NCBI GenBank assembly: GCA_015075445.1
Contig: JABTUJ010000013.1
Coordinates: 1-64,000, forward strand
Reading direction: 5' to 3'
DNA: 64,000 bases
Origin: Verrucomicrobiales bacterium
GTDB taxonomy: Bacteria; Verrucomicrobiota; Verrucomicrobiia; Limisphaerales; J093
The notes under the pieces are model-generated. The model had not been told where the DNA came from, ran no database searches, and saw only the letters and a list, made by a program, of their open reading frames with translations. Below, piece by piece: positions 26,694-35,123 of the stretch; the stretch's first letter is position 1, and the number at the start of each line of letters is the position of its first letter. Made by a program: the position numbers and the translations under genes.

Positions 26694-28988
26694 TCATGGA
26701 CGTAATGCCGGCAGAGCCGCGGGGCTGGCGGTCGGCTCGATGCCCGGCATCGACTCCGCGGCAGGTCCAGGCGGGGGCCCAAAGCCACCCGGAGGAAAGC
26801 CGAAGCCGCCGGGCGGTCGACCCCGGAAGGGCGCAAGCTCCCGGTCGATGCCGGCGCGGAGTTGCGGTTCGGAGAGGCTCCCGCTCTGGTCGGTGTTCCA
26901 GGTCTCGAACCACCGTCGGAAGACGTTTCCGAACTCCTCGCGCGTGAGCGAACCACTCTTGTCGGCGTCCAGAGCGGTCAAGAAAGCGGGCCCCAGGAAC
27001 GTGCCCGGGCCGAAACCTCCTGGTCCGCCGGGCCCTCTGGCTCCTCCCTCTCCGCCGGGCCCACCGGGCCCCCCAAAACCGGGGCCCGAAAGCACCGCGC
27101 CTTCCGCGCGTCCAGCGAGTTGATCGGTCACCGACTTGGCACGTGCTGTCACGAACCCCTTGATGGGCTTAGGCGAGCCGAACCCGCCCGGAAACCCGAA
27201 CGGCGGGGACGGATTGGCGCCCCGGTCGCCTCCGCGCGGTCCGCCGAAACCCACAGGTCCGAACAGGCTGCGGGCCGCGGGTTCCCCGGCGACGACGCGG
27301 TCAAACTGCGCGAGCTTCTCCTCGGACTCGGCCTGCACTGCCGGACGCAGCACGGCAGCCAACTCGTCCACCTGCCGGTGCAGTCGGTCCGGCTGGAACA
27401 CCGTCTCATTGAACTCGCGGAGGCGCGCCAGGTAGCGTCGATGAAAGGTGGGCACGCGAAAGACGCGTTCGAGGAACCGGTTCTCGCCCTGCCACGGTTG
27501 CCGGATGCTCAGCGTCTCCCGTTGCTCCTGGGTGCCGACCATCGGGAACTGGCCGAACGAATGGTCCAGATCCCAGGGAATGAAATGGAACTGCCGCGTC
27601 ACCGGGTGCAGATAGACGAGGTAGTTCTGCCCCACCCCCAGGATGCTGTCGAGCGTGCTCAGCCACACCGTGACCGCCATGAACCGGGCGAAAGCGTCGA
27701 GGTCAAGATACCCGGCCAGACGGGCGGCGAACTCGCTGTCCGAGGCGTGCGACACCAGGCGGGCGAACTCGATCACGCGCTGCGTCTCCGCAGTCGACAC
27801 CGGGGTCTTCGCGTCGTAGCTCTGCCGGTACGCCGCCCAGTCGGGCCCGCGGTCCTCGAACAACTGGCGGGTCACCGGCTTGAAGAGCGCGCCTTTCTTG
27901 GTCCCGAACCGGTCCGACGCAAAGCTGTTGTCCACATTCTCGACGAGCGAATACAGGCCGACATACCGGCGCTCATGGTGGTCGGGGACGGTCAGGAAGA
28001 CCTGGGCGTAGGCCGTCCGGGGGGCGGGCACGCCCGCGTCCCGGAACAAGCGATGTGAAAGCACCTCGTTCATGCGGCTCGGGTCGGTCACGCAGTTGTG
28101 AAGATTCAGCTTGGTGACACCCCCCAGCTTGCGCCCCGGGAACCCGTCGTTCAGGTCGACTTTCAACGAGCGCTTCAGCGAGCCGCGCGACTCCATGAAA
28201 GTCCCGTTGCCCTTGTACCGCACGGACACGTCCGGGAAACCGATCCCGGCGAAATCAAGGTCGGCGCGGACGGTCGGGAAATCCAAACCCAACATGGCGG
28301 CGAGGCCGTTGCGCTTGCCTTCGGGCCCCTGGAGGACCATGCCCGGTGGACCGCCACCCGGACCCTCGAGACGACCCGGTCCCCGCGGGGTGCCCGCCTC
28401 GCCCATGCCCGGCGGAGTCAGGATCGCGTTCAATCCCGCCCGCAGCTTGTCGGCGTCCAGTTCGCCGGTCCGGTTCGTATCCCACCCTGTGAACCACTTG
28501 TCTCCCAGCCCGGCAAACTCGACGGCTGACAACCGGCCGTCGCCGTCGGTATCCCCCTGGCTCAGAAACACGGGCGCCAGAAACAGGGAAGGTCCAAACA
28601 TGCCCTGACCCGGAGCCCCCGGACCGGGAGCGCCTGGACCCGGAGCGCCTGGACCCGGAGCGCCTGGACCGAATCCGAACGGTCCCCCGCCCGGTCGGCC
28701 GAAGGATCCGAAACCTCCGGCCGGCTCCATGGCTGTCCACTGTTCCGGGGCAAACTTCAGGTGCACTTGCCACACGTTGGTTACCTCGAACAGCCGGACG
28801 GTGCTGCCCGCCCGCGCGGATGTCGCACGGGCACGGACGTCGGTCGCCACCAGGTCTGCGCTCTGAGCCAGACTGGCGCTGTGAAGCGCCATCACGGCCG
28901 CAAGGCCAAAGGCATAACAGCCGGCAAGCTCTCGCCCGCCTCCTCCTGTTGAGAGGTTCCTTCGACACGCTCGCAGCCCCACGAACAT
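26694..28988 (-). CDS. CotH-family kinase-like protein with EF-hand pairs
   Basis: 764 residues, exported (hydrophobic leader ending near SLAQS). A Gly/Pro-rich repeat linker (about 100-130) is followed by one EF-hand pair (DTDGDGRLSAVEF 146-158; DTNRTGELDADKL 170-182), the CotH domain (about 240-600) and a second EF-hand pair (DADKSGSLTREEF 674-686; about 698-710). CotH kinase markers: KLNLHNCVTDPSRMNEVLSH, YVGLYSLVENVD and HFIPWDLDHSFGQF with the metal-binding DLD. Spore-coat CotH is an atypical protein kinase; homologues outside spore formers are unexplained. It is the first gene of an operon with DUF4956 and VTC. Confidence 0.85.
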   Translation of the reverse strand: MFVGLRACRRNLSTGGGGRELAGCYAFGLAAVMALHSASLAQSADLVATDVRARATSARAGSTVRLFEVTNVWQVHLKFAPEQWTAMEPAGGFGSFGRPGGGPFGFGPGAPGPGAPGPGAPGPGAPGQGMFGPSLFLAPVFLSQGDTDGDGRLSAVEFAGLGDKWFTGWDTNRTGELDADKLRAGLNAILTPPGMGEAGTPRGPGRLEGPGGGPPGMVLQGPEGKRNGLAAMLGLDFPTVRADLDFAGIGFPDVSVRYKGNGTFMESRGSLKRSLKVDLNDGFPGRKLGGVTKLNLHNCVTDPSRMNEVLSHRLFRDAGVPAPRTAYAQVFLTVPDHHERRYVGLYSLVENVDNSFASDRFGTKKGALFKPVTRQLFEDRGPDWAAYRQSYDAKTPVSTAETQRVIEFARLVSHASDSEFAARLAGYLDLDAFARFMAVTVWLSTLDSILGVGQNYLVYLHPVTRQFHFIPWDLDHSFGQFPMVGTQEQRETLSIRQPWQGENRFLERVFRVPTFHRRYLARLREFNETVFQPDRLHRQVDELAAVLRPAVQAESEEKLAQFDRVVAGEPAARSLFGPVGFGGPRGGDRGANPSPPFGFPGGFGSPKPIKGFVTARAKSVTDQLAGRAEGAVLSGPGFGGPGGPGGEGGARGPGGPGGFGPGTFLGPAFLTALDADKSGSLTREEFGNVFRRWFETWNTDQSGSLSEPQLRAGIDRELAPFRGRPPGGFGFPPGGFGPPPGPAAESMPGIEPTASPAALPALRP

Positions 28989-29111
28989 CTCCCGTAGTGA
29001 CGCTTGCGGTGCCGCGTTCGTTACAGAGTCGTAACCTCCGGCGGTCGCGAAGGGGCTGCGATGGGGCTTTCGGCCTCCGGATTGACCCGTTAGTCTGGAG
29101 GCCGTTCAGCC

Positions 29112-31259
29112 ATGACAACGCAGACACCCTGGCCTCTCAGCCGACGCGACTTCCTGGGGTTGCTCGGGGTCGGCAGCAGCGCAGCGCTCCTTCCCGGCGC
29201 CAGCGCCGACGGGGCTGCTTCACCGGCAGCCTGGGAAGCCCCGGCGGCGGCCACCGATCCGCCCCGGGCGCGGTTCTCCTTGCGCATCGGCATTGGGTTG
29301 TGGAGCCACCCGCAGCGGCTGGGGGAGTTGCTTGACTGGTGCCGTGACTACCGGGCGGTGCTGGATGAGGTGGCGCTGTTCACTTCGGCAACGCACGCAC
29401 CGCTTCCTCTGCCGGAGCTGGAACGTCGGGCCCAAGCCTTGGGGGAGGTGCTGCCCCGCTTCCGTGCCCTTGGCCTCCAGGCCGGCATCAACCACCTCGC
29501 GACCTTGGGACACGCCGACGAAGACGTTGAACGGGCCCTGCGCGAGCCCTGGCAGCGGTTCACCGGACACGATGGTCTGACCGCGCAAGCCTGCTACTGC
29601 GCGTCGGATCCGCGCGTGATGGCGTACGTGGGCCGGTGTTACGAACGGCTGGCCGCCGCCGGCCCGGACTTCCTCTGGGTGGATGATGATCTGCGGCTCG
29701 AAAGCCGCGGACCGGTTCGGTTCGGCTGCTTCTGCGAGCGGTGCCTGCAGAGCTTCAGCGAGCCCACCGGCCGATCCTGGACGCGCGCGGACCTCGTGGC
29801 GGCTCTGGACGCAGCCCCGCTCGAAGAACGCCTCCGGTGGCGAAAACGTTGGCTGGCCCACAACCGCGGGTACGTCGCCGGCGTGCTCCGCACCGTCCGC
29901 GCCGCCGTGGACCGGGCCAACCCCCGCCTCCCACTGGGCTACATGTCCGCCGAGCTCACCTACTCGGGCTACGGCTGGACCGAGTGGCCCGCCGCACTCG
30001 CCGGGCCCAGCCAACTCCCGGTCAAGTGGCGTCCCGGTGGCGGATTCTACACCGACGAGACCCCGACCGCGCTGCTGGGCAAGGCGCACAGCGTGGGGCG
30101 CCAATTGGGCGGCTTGTCCGACACGGTCATTGATCGGCCGTATGAGCATGAGAATTACCCCTACCAGCCGCTGAAGAAGAGCGTCACGCTGGCGATGGCC
30201 GAGGTGGCCGCCGCACTCGGGGCCGGTTGCACAGGCACCACCTGGAATGGCCTGGGACTCGGGTCGGATCCGTTCTCGGAGTTCCGGCCCTACTTCGACG
30301 CGATGCGGGCGCAGCGCCCCTTTTTCGATCGCTTGGTCGCCGCTTTTGGCAGTTCGCGTTGCGAAGGCGTCTGGCCGGCCCTGAGCGAGGATCACTTTGC
30401 CACGGTGAACGCCGCGGAGTCATGGTTCACCGCACCTGTCTTTGGCCGGGAACTGCACGGCCTCAACGAACTGGCAGAACTGGGCTTGCCGTTGGCTTAC
30501 CACCCCGCTGGCGCGCGGTTGACGGTGCTCGCCGGCGATGCGGTGCGCCAGTTCTCCGAGGCCACCCTCGAAGGCTGGTTCAAGGGAGGTGTGCTGCTCG
30601 ATGGGCCGGCCTTGCGGATCTTGCAGGGTCTGGGGCTGCGCGAATGGGTCGGCTTCCGTCTGCGGGGCCTGCGGCCGGCGGAAAGCCTCGAGCTTCTCAC
30701 CGACCACCCACTCAATCGCGGCCACGCCGGTTGGCAGCGAGACTGCCGCTCGTTCATCACGCCGGAGACGACCTGGCTCATCGAACCGGCCGAACCGGGC
30801 GCGCAGGTCCTGGCCGAGATCGTGGATCTCGGCGGGCAACGTTTCGGACCAGCATCCGGTGTATTCGAAAACCCCTCCGGCGGACGCGTGGCGGTGGCGG
30901 GCTATTACCCCTGGCGTCACCTTCAGTCGCTGGCCAAGACCCGGCAAATGCGGGCGCTCTGCCGCTGGCTCAGCCGCGACACGCTCCCGGCCTGTGTCGA
31001 CAGCCACGCCCGGGTGGCGCTGTGGTGCCGGCGGACACCGGGAGGCGAACCGGCGATCCTGCTGCTCAACGCGTCGGTGGATCCCGCGATCGACCTGGCC
31101 GTGTTGGTCCGCGACGCGCCCCGGCTGCAGGTGATTCGGTCCAACGGACAGACCAGCCGCCTGAGCCCGGTGAGCGTCGACCTCCCTTACCGGCGGTTCA
31201 CCCTCCCTTCCCTGGGACCCTGGGAACCGGCCCTGCTGGTCGCCGCGGCGGCGGTCTGA
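29112..31259 (+). CDS. Tat-exported protein, putative glycoside-hydrolase-like, function unknown
   Basis: 715 residues. A Tat leader (SRRDFLGLLGVGSSAALLPG) is followed by a TIM-barrel-like region: IGIGLWSHPQRLGELLDWC, EVALFTSATHAPLPLPEL, GINHLATLGH, DFLWVDDDLRLE with acidic residues at a strand end, FGCFCERCLQSF, and GYMSAELTYSGYGW. The later part (about 400-700) looks like accessory beta domains. It resembles uncharacterised hydrolases of Verrucomicrobiota and Lentisphaerota, but I cannot assign a family. It is divergent from cotH, with a 123-base gap. Confidence 0.55.
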   Translation: MTTQTPWPLSRRDFLGLLGVGSSAALLPGASADGAASPAAWEAPAAATDPPRARFSLRIGIGLWSHPQRLGELLDWCRDYRAVLDEVALFTSATHAPLPLPELERRAQALGEVLPRFRALGLQAGINHLATLGHADEDVERALREPWQRFTGHDGLTAQACYCASDPRVMAYVGRCYERLAAAGPDFLWVDDDLRLESRGPVRFGCFCERCLQSFSEPTGRSWTRADLVAALDAAPLEERLRWRKRWLAHNRGYVAGVLRTVRAAVDRANPRLPLGYMSAELTYSGYGWTEWPAALAGPSQLPVKWRPGGGFYTDETPTALLGKAHSVGRQLGGLSDTVIDRPYEHENYPYQPLKKSVTLAMAEVAAALGAGCTGTTWNGLGLGSDPFSEFRPYFDAMRAQRPFFDRLVAAFGSSRCEGVWPALSEDHFATVNAAESWFTAPVFGRELHGLNELAELGLPLAYHPAGARLTVLAGDAVRQFSEATLEGWFKGGVLLDGPALRILQGLGLREWVGFRLRGLRPAESLELLTDHPLNRGHAGWQRDCRSFITPETTWLIEPAEPGAQVLAEIVDLGGQRFGPASGVFENPSGGRVAVAGYYPWRHLQSLAKTRQMRALCRWLSRDTLPACVDSHARVALWCRRTPGGEPAILLLNASVDPAIDLAVLVRDAPRLQVIRSNGQTSRLSPVSVDLPYRRFTLPSLGPWEPALLVAAAAV

Positions 31260-31299
31260 ACTTCCCTGCCGATCCTCCCGACAGACGGCTGGACGCGTT

Positions 31300-31324
31300 A
31301 AGTATTAAATTAAGGGCTGACCCC
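31300..31324 (+). repeat. Single arm of the ACTGACCCC family
   Basis: A degenerate copy (AAGTATTAAATTAAGGGCTG followed by ACCCC). It ends 44 bases before the rfbF start codon, pointing toward it. The inverted partner arm is missing. Confidence 0.6.
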
Positions 31325-31368
31325 GAAGGACGTTGACTGCCCGCCCAAATCGTGGCTTCCCTGCCCCC

Positions 31369-32142
31369 ATGCAAGTCGTGATCCTCTGCGGCGGACAAGG
31401 CACCCGCCTCCGCGAAGAGACCGAGTTCCGCCCCAAACCCATGGTGCCCATCGGCGACCGGCCGATCCTCTGGCACATCATGAAGTACTACGCCACCTTC
31501 GGCCACAAGGACTTCATCCTCTGCCTCGGCTACAAGGGCGAGATGATCAAGGATTACTTCCGCAATTATCAGTGGAACACCAGCGACGTCACCCTCCAGT
31601 TGGGCCCCACGCCGCGCATCACCTACCACACCGCCCACGACGAAACCGACTGGACCGTCACCCTCCTCGACACCGGCCAGAACACCCAGACCGGCGGACG
31701 GCTCAAGCGCTCCCTCGCGTACGTCCAGGGCGACACCTTCCTGTTCACCTACGGCGATGGCTTGATCAACAGCGACCTCAACGCCTCGATCACCTTCCAC
31801 CGCCAACACGGCAAGATCGCCACCGTCACCGCCGTCCGGCCCCCGGGTCGCTTCGGCGACCTCACCCTCGACGGCACCTCGGTCGTCGGGTTCAAGGAGA
31901 AGCCCCTGCGCCAACTCAGCTACATCAACGGCGGCTTCTTCGTTCTCAACCGGCGGATCGGCGACTACATCGCCGACGACGCCACCCCGCTCGAGCGCGA
32001 ACCGCTCATCCGCCTCGCGGCCGAAGCGCAGGTGGCCGCCTTCCGGCACGACGACTTCTGGCAGTGCATGGATACCTACCGCGAGTGGCAGGACCTGAAC
32101 ACCGTCTGGGCCGGCGGACAGGCCCCGTGGAAGCGGTGGTAG
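31369..32142 (+). CDS. rfbF: Glucose-1-phosphate cytidylyltransferase
   Basis: 257 residues from ATG 31369 (MQVVILCGGQGTRLREETEF), the usual length; a 12-residue upstream extension was rejected. The nucleotidyltransferase signature GGQGTRLREETEFRPKPMVP is the RfbF form, with GDGLINSDLN carrying the metal-binding Asp and a C-terminal MDTYREWQDLN. It makes CDP-glucose from CTP and glucose-1-phosphate, the first step to CDP-3,6-dideoxyhexoses and related sugars. The usual rfbG/rfbH partners are not adjacent. Confidence 0.9.
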   Translation: MQVVILCGGQGTRLREETEFRPKPMVPIGDRPILWHIMKYYATFGHKDFILCLGYKGEMIKDYFRNYQWNTSDVTLQLGPTPRITYHTAHDETDWTVTLLDTGQNTQTGGRLKRSLAYVQGDTFLFTYGDGLINSDLNASITFHRQHGKIATVTAVRPPGRFGDLTLDGTSVVGFKEKPLRQLSYINGGFFVLNRRIGDYIADDATPLEREPLIRLAAEAQVAAFRHDDFWQCMDTYREWQDLNTVWAGGQAPWKRW

Positions 32143-32174
32143 CCGGGAGGCAACCTCGCCCCGCCAGGTTCGGG

Positions 32175-32240
32175 ACTCCGAACTTCAAACTTCGCACCTC
32201 GCACTTCGCACTTCGCACTTTGAACTTTGAATCTTGAATT
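32175..32240. repeat. Simple tandem repeat, 9-bp period (ACTTCGC-type)
   Basis: Repeated ACTTCGCACTTCGCACTT-like units grading into GAACTTTGAATCTTGAATTC, in the gap between rfbF and hisC. Similar runs occur at 33420-33674 and 40395-40460. Confidence 0.7.
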
Positions 32241-32298
32241 CAGCGTCTCCCCCAGACTCGACAGTCCCGCTGAACCCGTCCACGCTCCCGCGCCAGTC

Positions 32299-33417
32299 AT
32301 GAACACATCCACCCCGACGCCTGCCGGTTTCCCCGTGCCGCTGAACCCGTCCCTCACCAGTCTCCCTGTCTACCAGCCGGGGCGTCCCATCGAGGAGGTC
32401 GCCCGCGAACTCGGCCTGCCCGCCGCCGACATCATCAAGCTCGCCTCGAATGAGAACCCGCTCGGGCCTTCACCCAAGGCGCTCGAGGCGATGCGCGCGG
32501 CGCTGCCCCAGCTCCAGCTTTATCCCGATGGCAACGCGTTCTACCTCAAACGCCGCCTGGCCGAGACGCTGGGGCTCAGCGCGGACCACCTGATCCTTGG
32601 CAACGGCTCGAATGAGGTCCTCGAGTTCATCGGCCACGCGGTCATCGCCCCCGGCGCGGAGGCGGTCGTTTCGCAGTACTGCTTCGCCGTCTACCCGATT
32701 GTCACCCACCTCTTCGGCGGCCAACTCGTCGTGGTGCCGGCCCGCGACCATGGCCACGACCTGCCCGCCATGGCCCGTGCGCTCACGCCTCGCACCCGCG
32801 TCGTGTTCGTGGCCAACCCGAACAACCCCACTGGCACGCTAGCGCCCGCAGACGCCGTCCTAGCCCTCATCGAAGCCGTCCCGGCGCATGTTCTGCTCGT
32901 GATCGACGAAGCCTATCTCGAATACCTCGAACAGCCTCTCGACCTGCTTCCCTTGATCCGCTCGGGCATCCGCCCCAACCTGGTGCTCACCCGGACCTTC
33001 TCGAAGATTCATGGCCTGGCCGGTCTCCGCATCGGCTACGGCATTGGCCATCCGGATTTCGTCGCCGCGCTCGAGAAGATCCGCGAACCGTTCAACACGA
33101 ACACGGTCGCCCAGGTCGGTGCCCTGGCGGCCCTCGATGACGCCGAGCACCTGCGTCGCACCCGCGAGAACAACACCGTCGGGTTGCGCGAGTATGCCGG
33201 GGCCTTCCGCCGGATGGGACTCCAGTTTCTGCCCTCCGCGGCGAACTTCATTCTCGTGCGTGTAGGCGATGGCCAGCGGGTGTTCACGGCCCTGCAGCAA
33301 CGCGGCGTGATCGTGCGGCCGATGGGCGGCTACCAATTGCCGGAGTGGATTCGCATCTCGGTGGGCACACCGGCCGAGAACCAGAAGTGCCTCGCCGCCG
33401 TGTCCGCCGTGCTCTGA
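32299..33417 (+). CDS. hisC: Histidinol-phosphate aminotransferase
   Basis: 372 residues from ATG 32299 (MNTSTPTPAG); the in-frame extension to 32227 would translate the upstream simple repeat. A fold type I PLP enzyme: KLASNENPLGPSPKA, GNGSNEVLEFIG, PNNPTGTLA, DEAYLEYL and the Schiff-base Lys236 in TRTFSKIHGLAGLRIGYG. It converts imidazole-acetol phosphate to histidinol phosphate, and homologues also act on aromatic amino acids. There are no other his genes nearby, as is usual for dispersed pathways. Confidence 0.9.
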   Translation: MNTSTPTPAGFPVPLNPSLTSLPVYQPGRPIEEVARELGLPAADIIKLASNENPLGPSPKALEAMRAALPQLQLYPDGNAFYLKRRLAETLGLSADHLILGNGSNEVLEFIGHAVIAPGAEAVVSQYCFAVYPIVTHLFGGQLVVVPARDHGHDLPAMARALTPRTRVVFVANPNNPTGTLAPADAVLALIEAVPAHVLLVIDEAYLEYLEQPLDLLPLIRSGIRPNLVLTRTFSKIHGLAGLRIGYGIGHPDFVAALEKIREPFNTNTVAQVGALAALDDAEHLRRTRENNTVGLREYAGAFRRMGLQFLPSAANFILVRVGDGQRVFTALQQRGVIVRPMGGYQLPEWIRISVGTPAENQKCLAAVSAVL

Positions 33418-33419
33418 AC

Positions 33420-33674
33420 GTCTCACGTTGAACGTTGAACGTTGAAAGTTGGACGTTGAGCGTTGGACGTTGAGCGTTGGACGTTGACCCTTGGACGTTG
33501 ACCCTTGGACGTTGACCCTTGGACGTTGACCCTTGGACGTTGAGCGTTGGATGTTGAGCGTTGGACGTTGAGCGTTGGACGTTGAGCGTTGGACGTTTCA
33601 CGTTGGACGTTTCACGTTGGACGTTGACCCTTGGACTTCGTCCCTTGAGCTTTGAGCTTTGAGCTTTGAGCTTT
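33420..33674. repeat. Degenerate tandem repeat, 14-15 bp period (GTTGGACGTTGAGC)
   Basis: About 250 bases of repeated GTTGGACGTTGAGC and GTTGACCCTTGGAC units, closing with GAGCTTT repeats. It fills the gap between hisC and the ROK gene. It leaves all frames rather open, and the apparent proteins read from it (NVQRSTLNVQ-like) are artefacts. Confidence 0.9.
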
Positions 33675-33710
33675 TCCCCGACAGCGGCCCATCCCATGAT
33701 CCCGCGCGCC

Positions 33711-35123
33711 ATGAGCACGCCGAGTTCGTTCCTTGTCGCGCCGCGCATTACTCCGGTTCTTGACCCTGCGTTCCGCCCGCCCGCGCTGGCCACGCGCGCC
33801 TTTCGCGCGGCCGTCCGGGCTTCGGGGCGGCCGGTGCCTGTGGCGGTGGCCCTGGAGCAAGCCGACGGTTCGGTTCTTCGGTTCTGCACGGAACTGCTGC
33901 CGGCCGAACATCCGCAAGCGGGCGCCAACCTGCGTTTCCTGGAACGTTGGCTGAAGTTCCTGCTGTGGTCGCGCGGGGGCTACCGCGTTCACTTCGCCGG
34001 CCCGCCCGAGCTTCTAGCCGGGTTGCAGCAGCATTACCGCGAACACCCTGCGGGCCGGTTCGACGCCGAGATCATGGGCGAGCGGATCTATGAGCGTCTG
34101 TTCGAGACCAGGGCTTGCGCCGCCGAAGATCTCCCGGCCGAACGCGCCTCCACCCAGCCGCTGGGCCGGCACCTCGACGGCTGCCGCATCGGTTTCGACC
34201 TTGGAGGCAGCGACCGCAAGGTGGCTGCGGTGCTCCATGGCGAGGTCGTCTTCAGCGAGGAGGCCGTCTGGGATCCCGTCCAGCAAGCCGATCCCCAGTA
34301 CCATTTCGATGGCATCATGGATTCGCTGAAGCGCGCTTCCACCCACCTGCCGCGCGTGGATGCCATCGGGGGCAGCGCCGCCGGCGTCTACGTCAACAAT
34401 CGGGTCAAGGTGGCTTCCCTGTTCCGCGGGGTTCCCACCGAGCTGTTTCAGAAGCGCGCCAAGGATCTCTTCCTGGAAATCCGCCGCGCCTGGAACGGCG
34501 TGCCGTTCGAGGTGGTCAACGACGGCGAGGTGACCGCCCTCGCGGGCTCGATGGCGCTGGGGGACAACGCGGTGCTCGGTCTTGCCCTGGGCACCAGCAC
34601 CGCCGGCGGGTACGTCACTCCGGACGGCCACATCACGTCCTGGCTCAACGAGCTGGCGTTTGTCCCGGTCGACTTCAACCCCGCCGCCCCCGTGGATGAA
34701 TGGTCGAAGGACGCTGGGACCGGCGCCAAGTATTTCTCGCAGCAGGCCGTGGGCCGCCTCACCGCGGTGGCCGGCTTCGAGCTGCCGCCCCAACTGGGGC
34801 TCCCGGACGTCCTCAAGCGCGTCCAGGACGCCATGGCCGCGGGCGATTACCGGGCTCGCAAGATCTACGAGACTATCGGTGCGTACCTCGGCTACACCAT
34901 CGCCCACCTGGCCGACTTTTATGAATTCCGGCACCTCCTCATCCTGGGGCGCGTCACCTCAGGCGCCGGGGGGAGCGTGATTCTGGATGTGGCTCAAGCC
35001 GTCCTGCTGGCCGAGTTTCCCGAGCTGCCGCGCCGCATTGCCCTGCACACCCCGGACGAAAAGGAGAAACGCCATGGCCAGGCCATCGCTGCTGCCAGCC
35101 TTCCCGCGCTGCCCTCGGCTTGA
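33711..35123 (+). CDS. ROK-family protein (sugar kinase or related)
   Basis: 470 residues from ATG 33711 (ATG 33696 is also possible). After about 150 non-ROK residues comes an ASKHA fold: RIGFDLGGSDRKVAAVLHGE (phosphate loop), IGGSAAGVYVNN, EVVNDGEVTALAGSMALGDN and GLALGTSTAGGYVTPDG. ROK members phosphorylate sugars or act as repressors. The usual ROK zinc motif is not evident, and there is no N-terminal helix-turn-helix, so an enzyme is likelier than a repressor. The 3' end overlaps the next gene by 50 bases. Confidence 0.7.
   Translation: MSTPSSFLVAPRITPVLDPAFRPPALATRAFRAAVRASGRPVPVAVALEQADGSVLRFCTELLPAEHPQAGANLRFLERWLKFLLWSRGGYRVHFAGPPELLAGLQQHYREHPAGRFDAEIMGERIYERLFETRACAAEDLPAERASTQPLGRHLDGCRIGFDLGGSDRKVAAVLHGEVVFSEEAVWDPVQQADPQYHFDGIMDSLKRASTHLPRVDAIGGSAAGVYVNNRVKVASLFRGVPTELFQKRAKDLFLEIRRAWNGVPFEVVNDGEVTALAGSMALGDNAVLGLALGTSTAGGYVTPDGHITSWLNELAFVPVDFNPAAPVDEWSKDAGTGAKYFSQQAVGRLTAVAGFELPPQLGLPDVLKRVQDAMAAGDYRARKIYETIGAYLGYTIAHLADFYEFRHLLILGRVTSGAGGSVILDVAQAVLLAEFPELPRRIALHTPDEKEKRHGQAIAAASLPALPSA

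Noticed and set aside
33420..33674. CRISPR or origin-type iterons
   Set aside because: A degenerate 14-15 bp tandem repeat with no spacers and no dnaA or replication gene nearby.
33284..33928. Minus-strand frame rich in NVQRST-like repeats
   Set aside because: It is a translation of the tandem repeat at 33420-33674, a known type of false gene.
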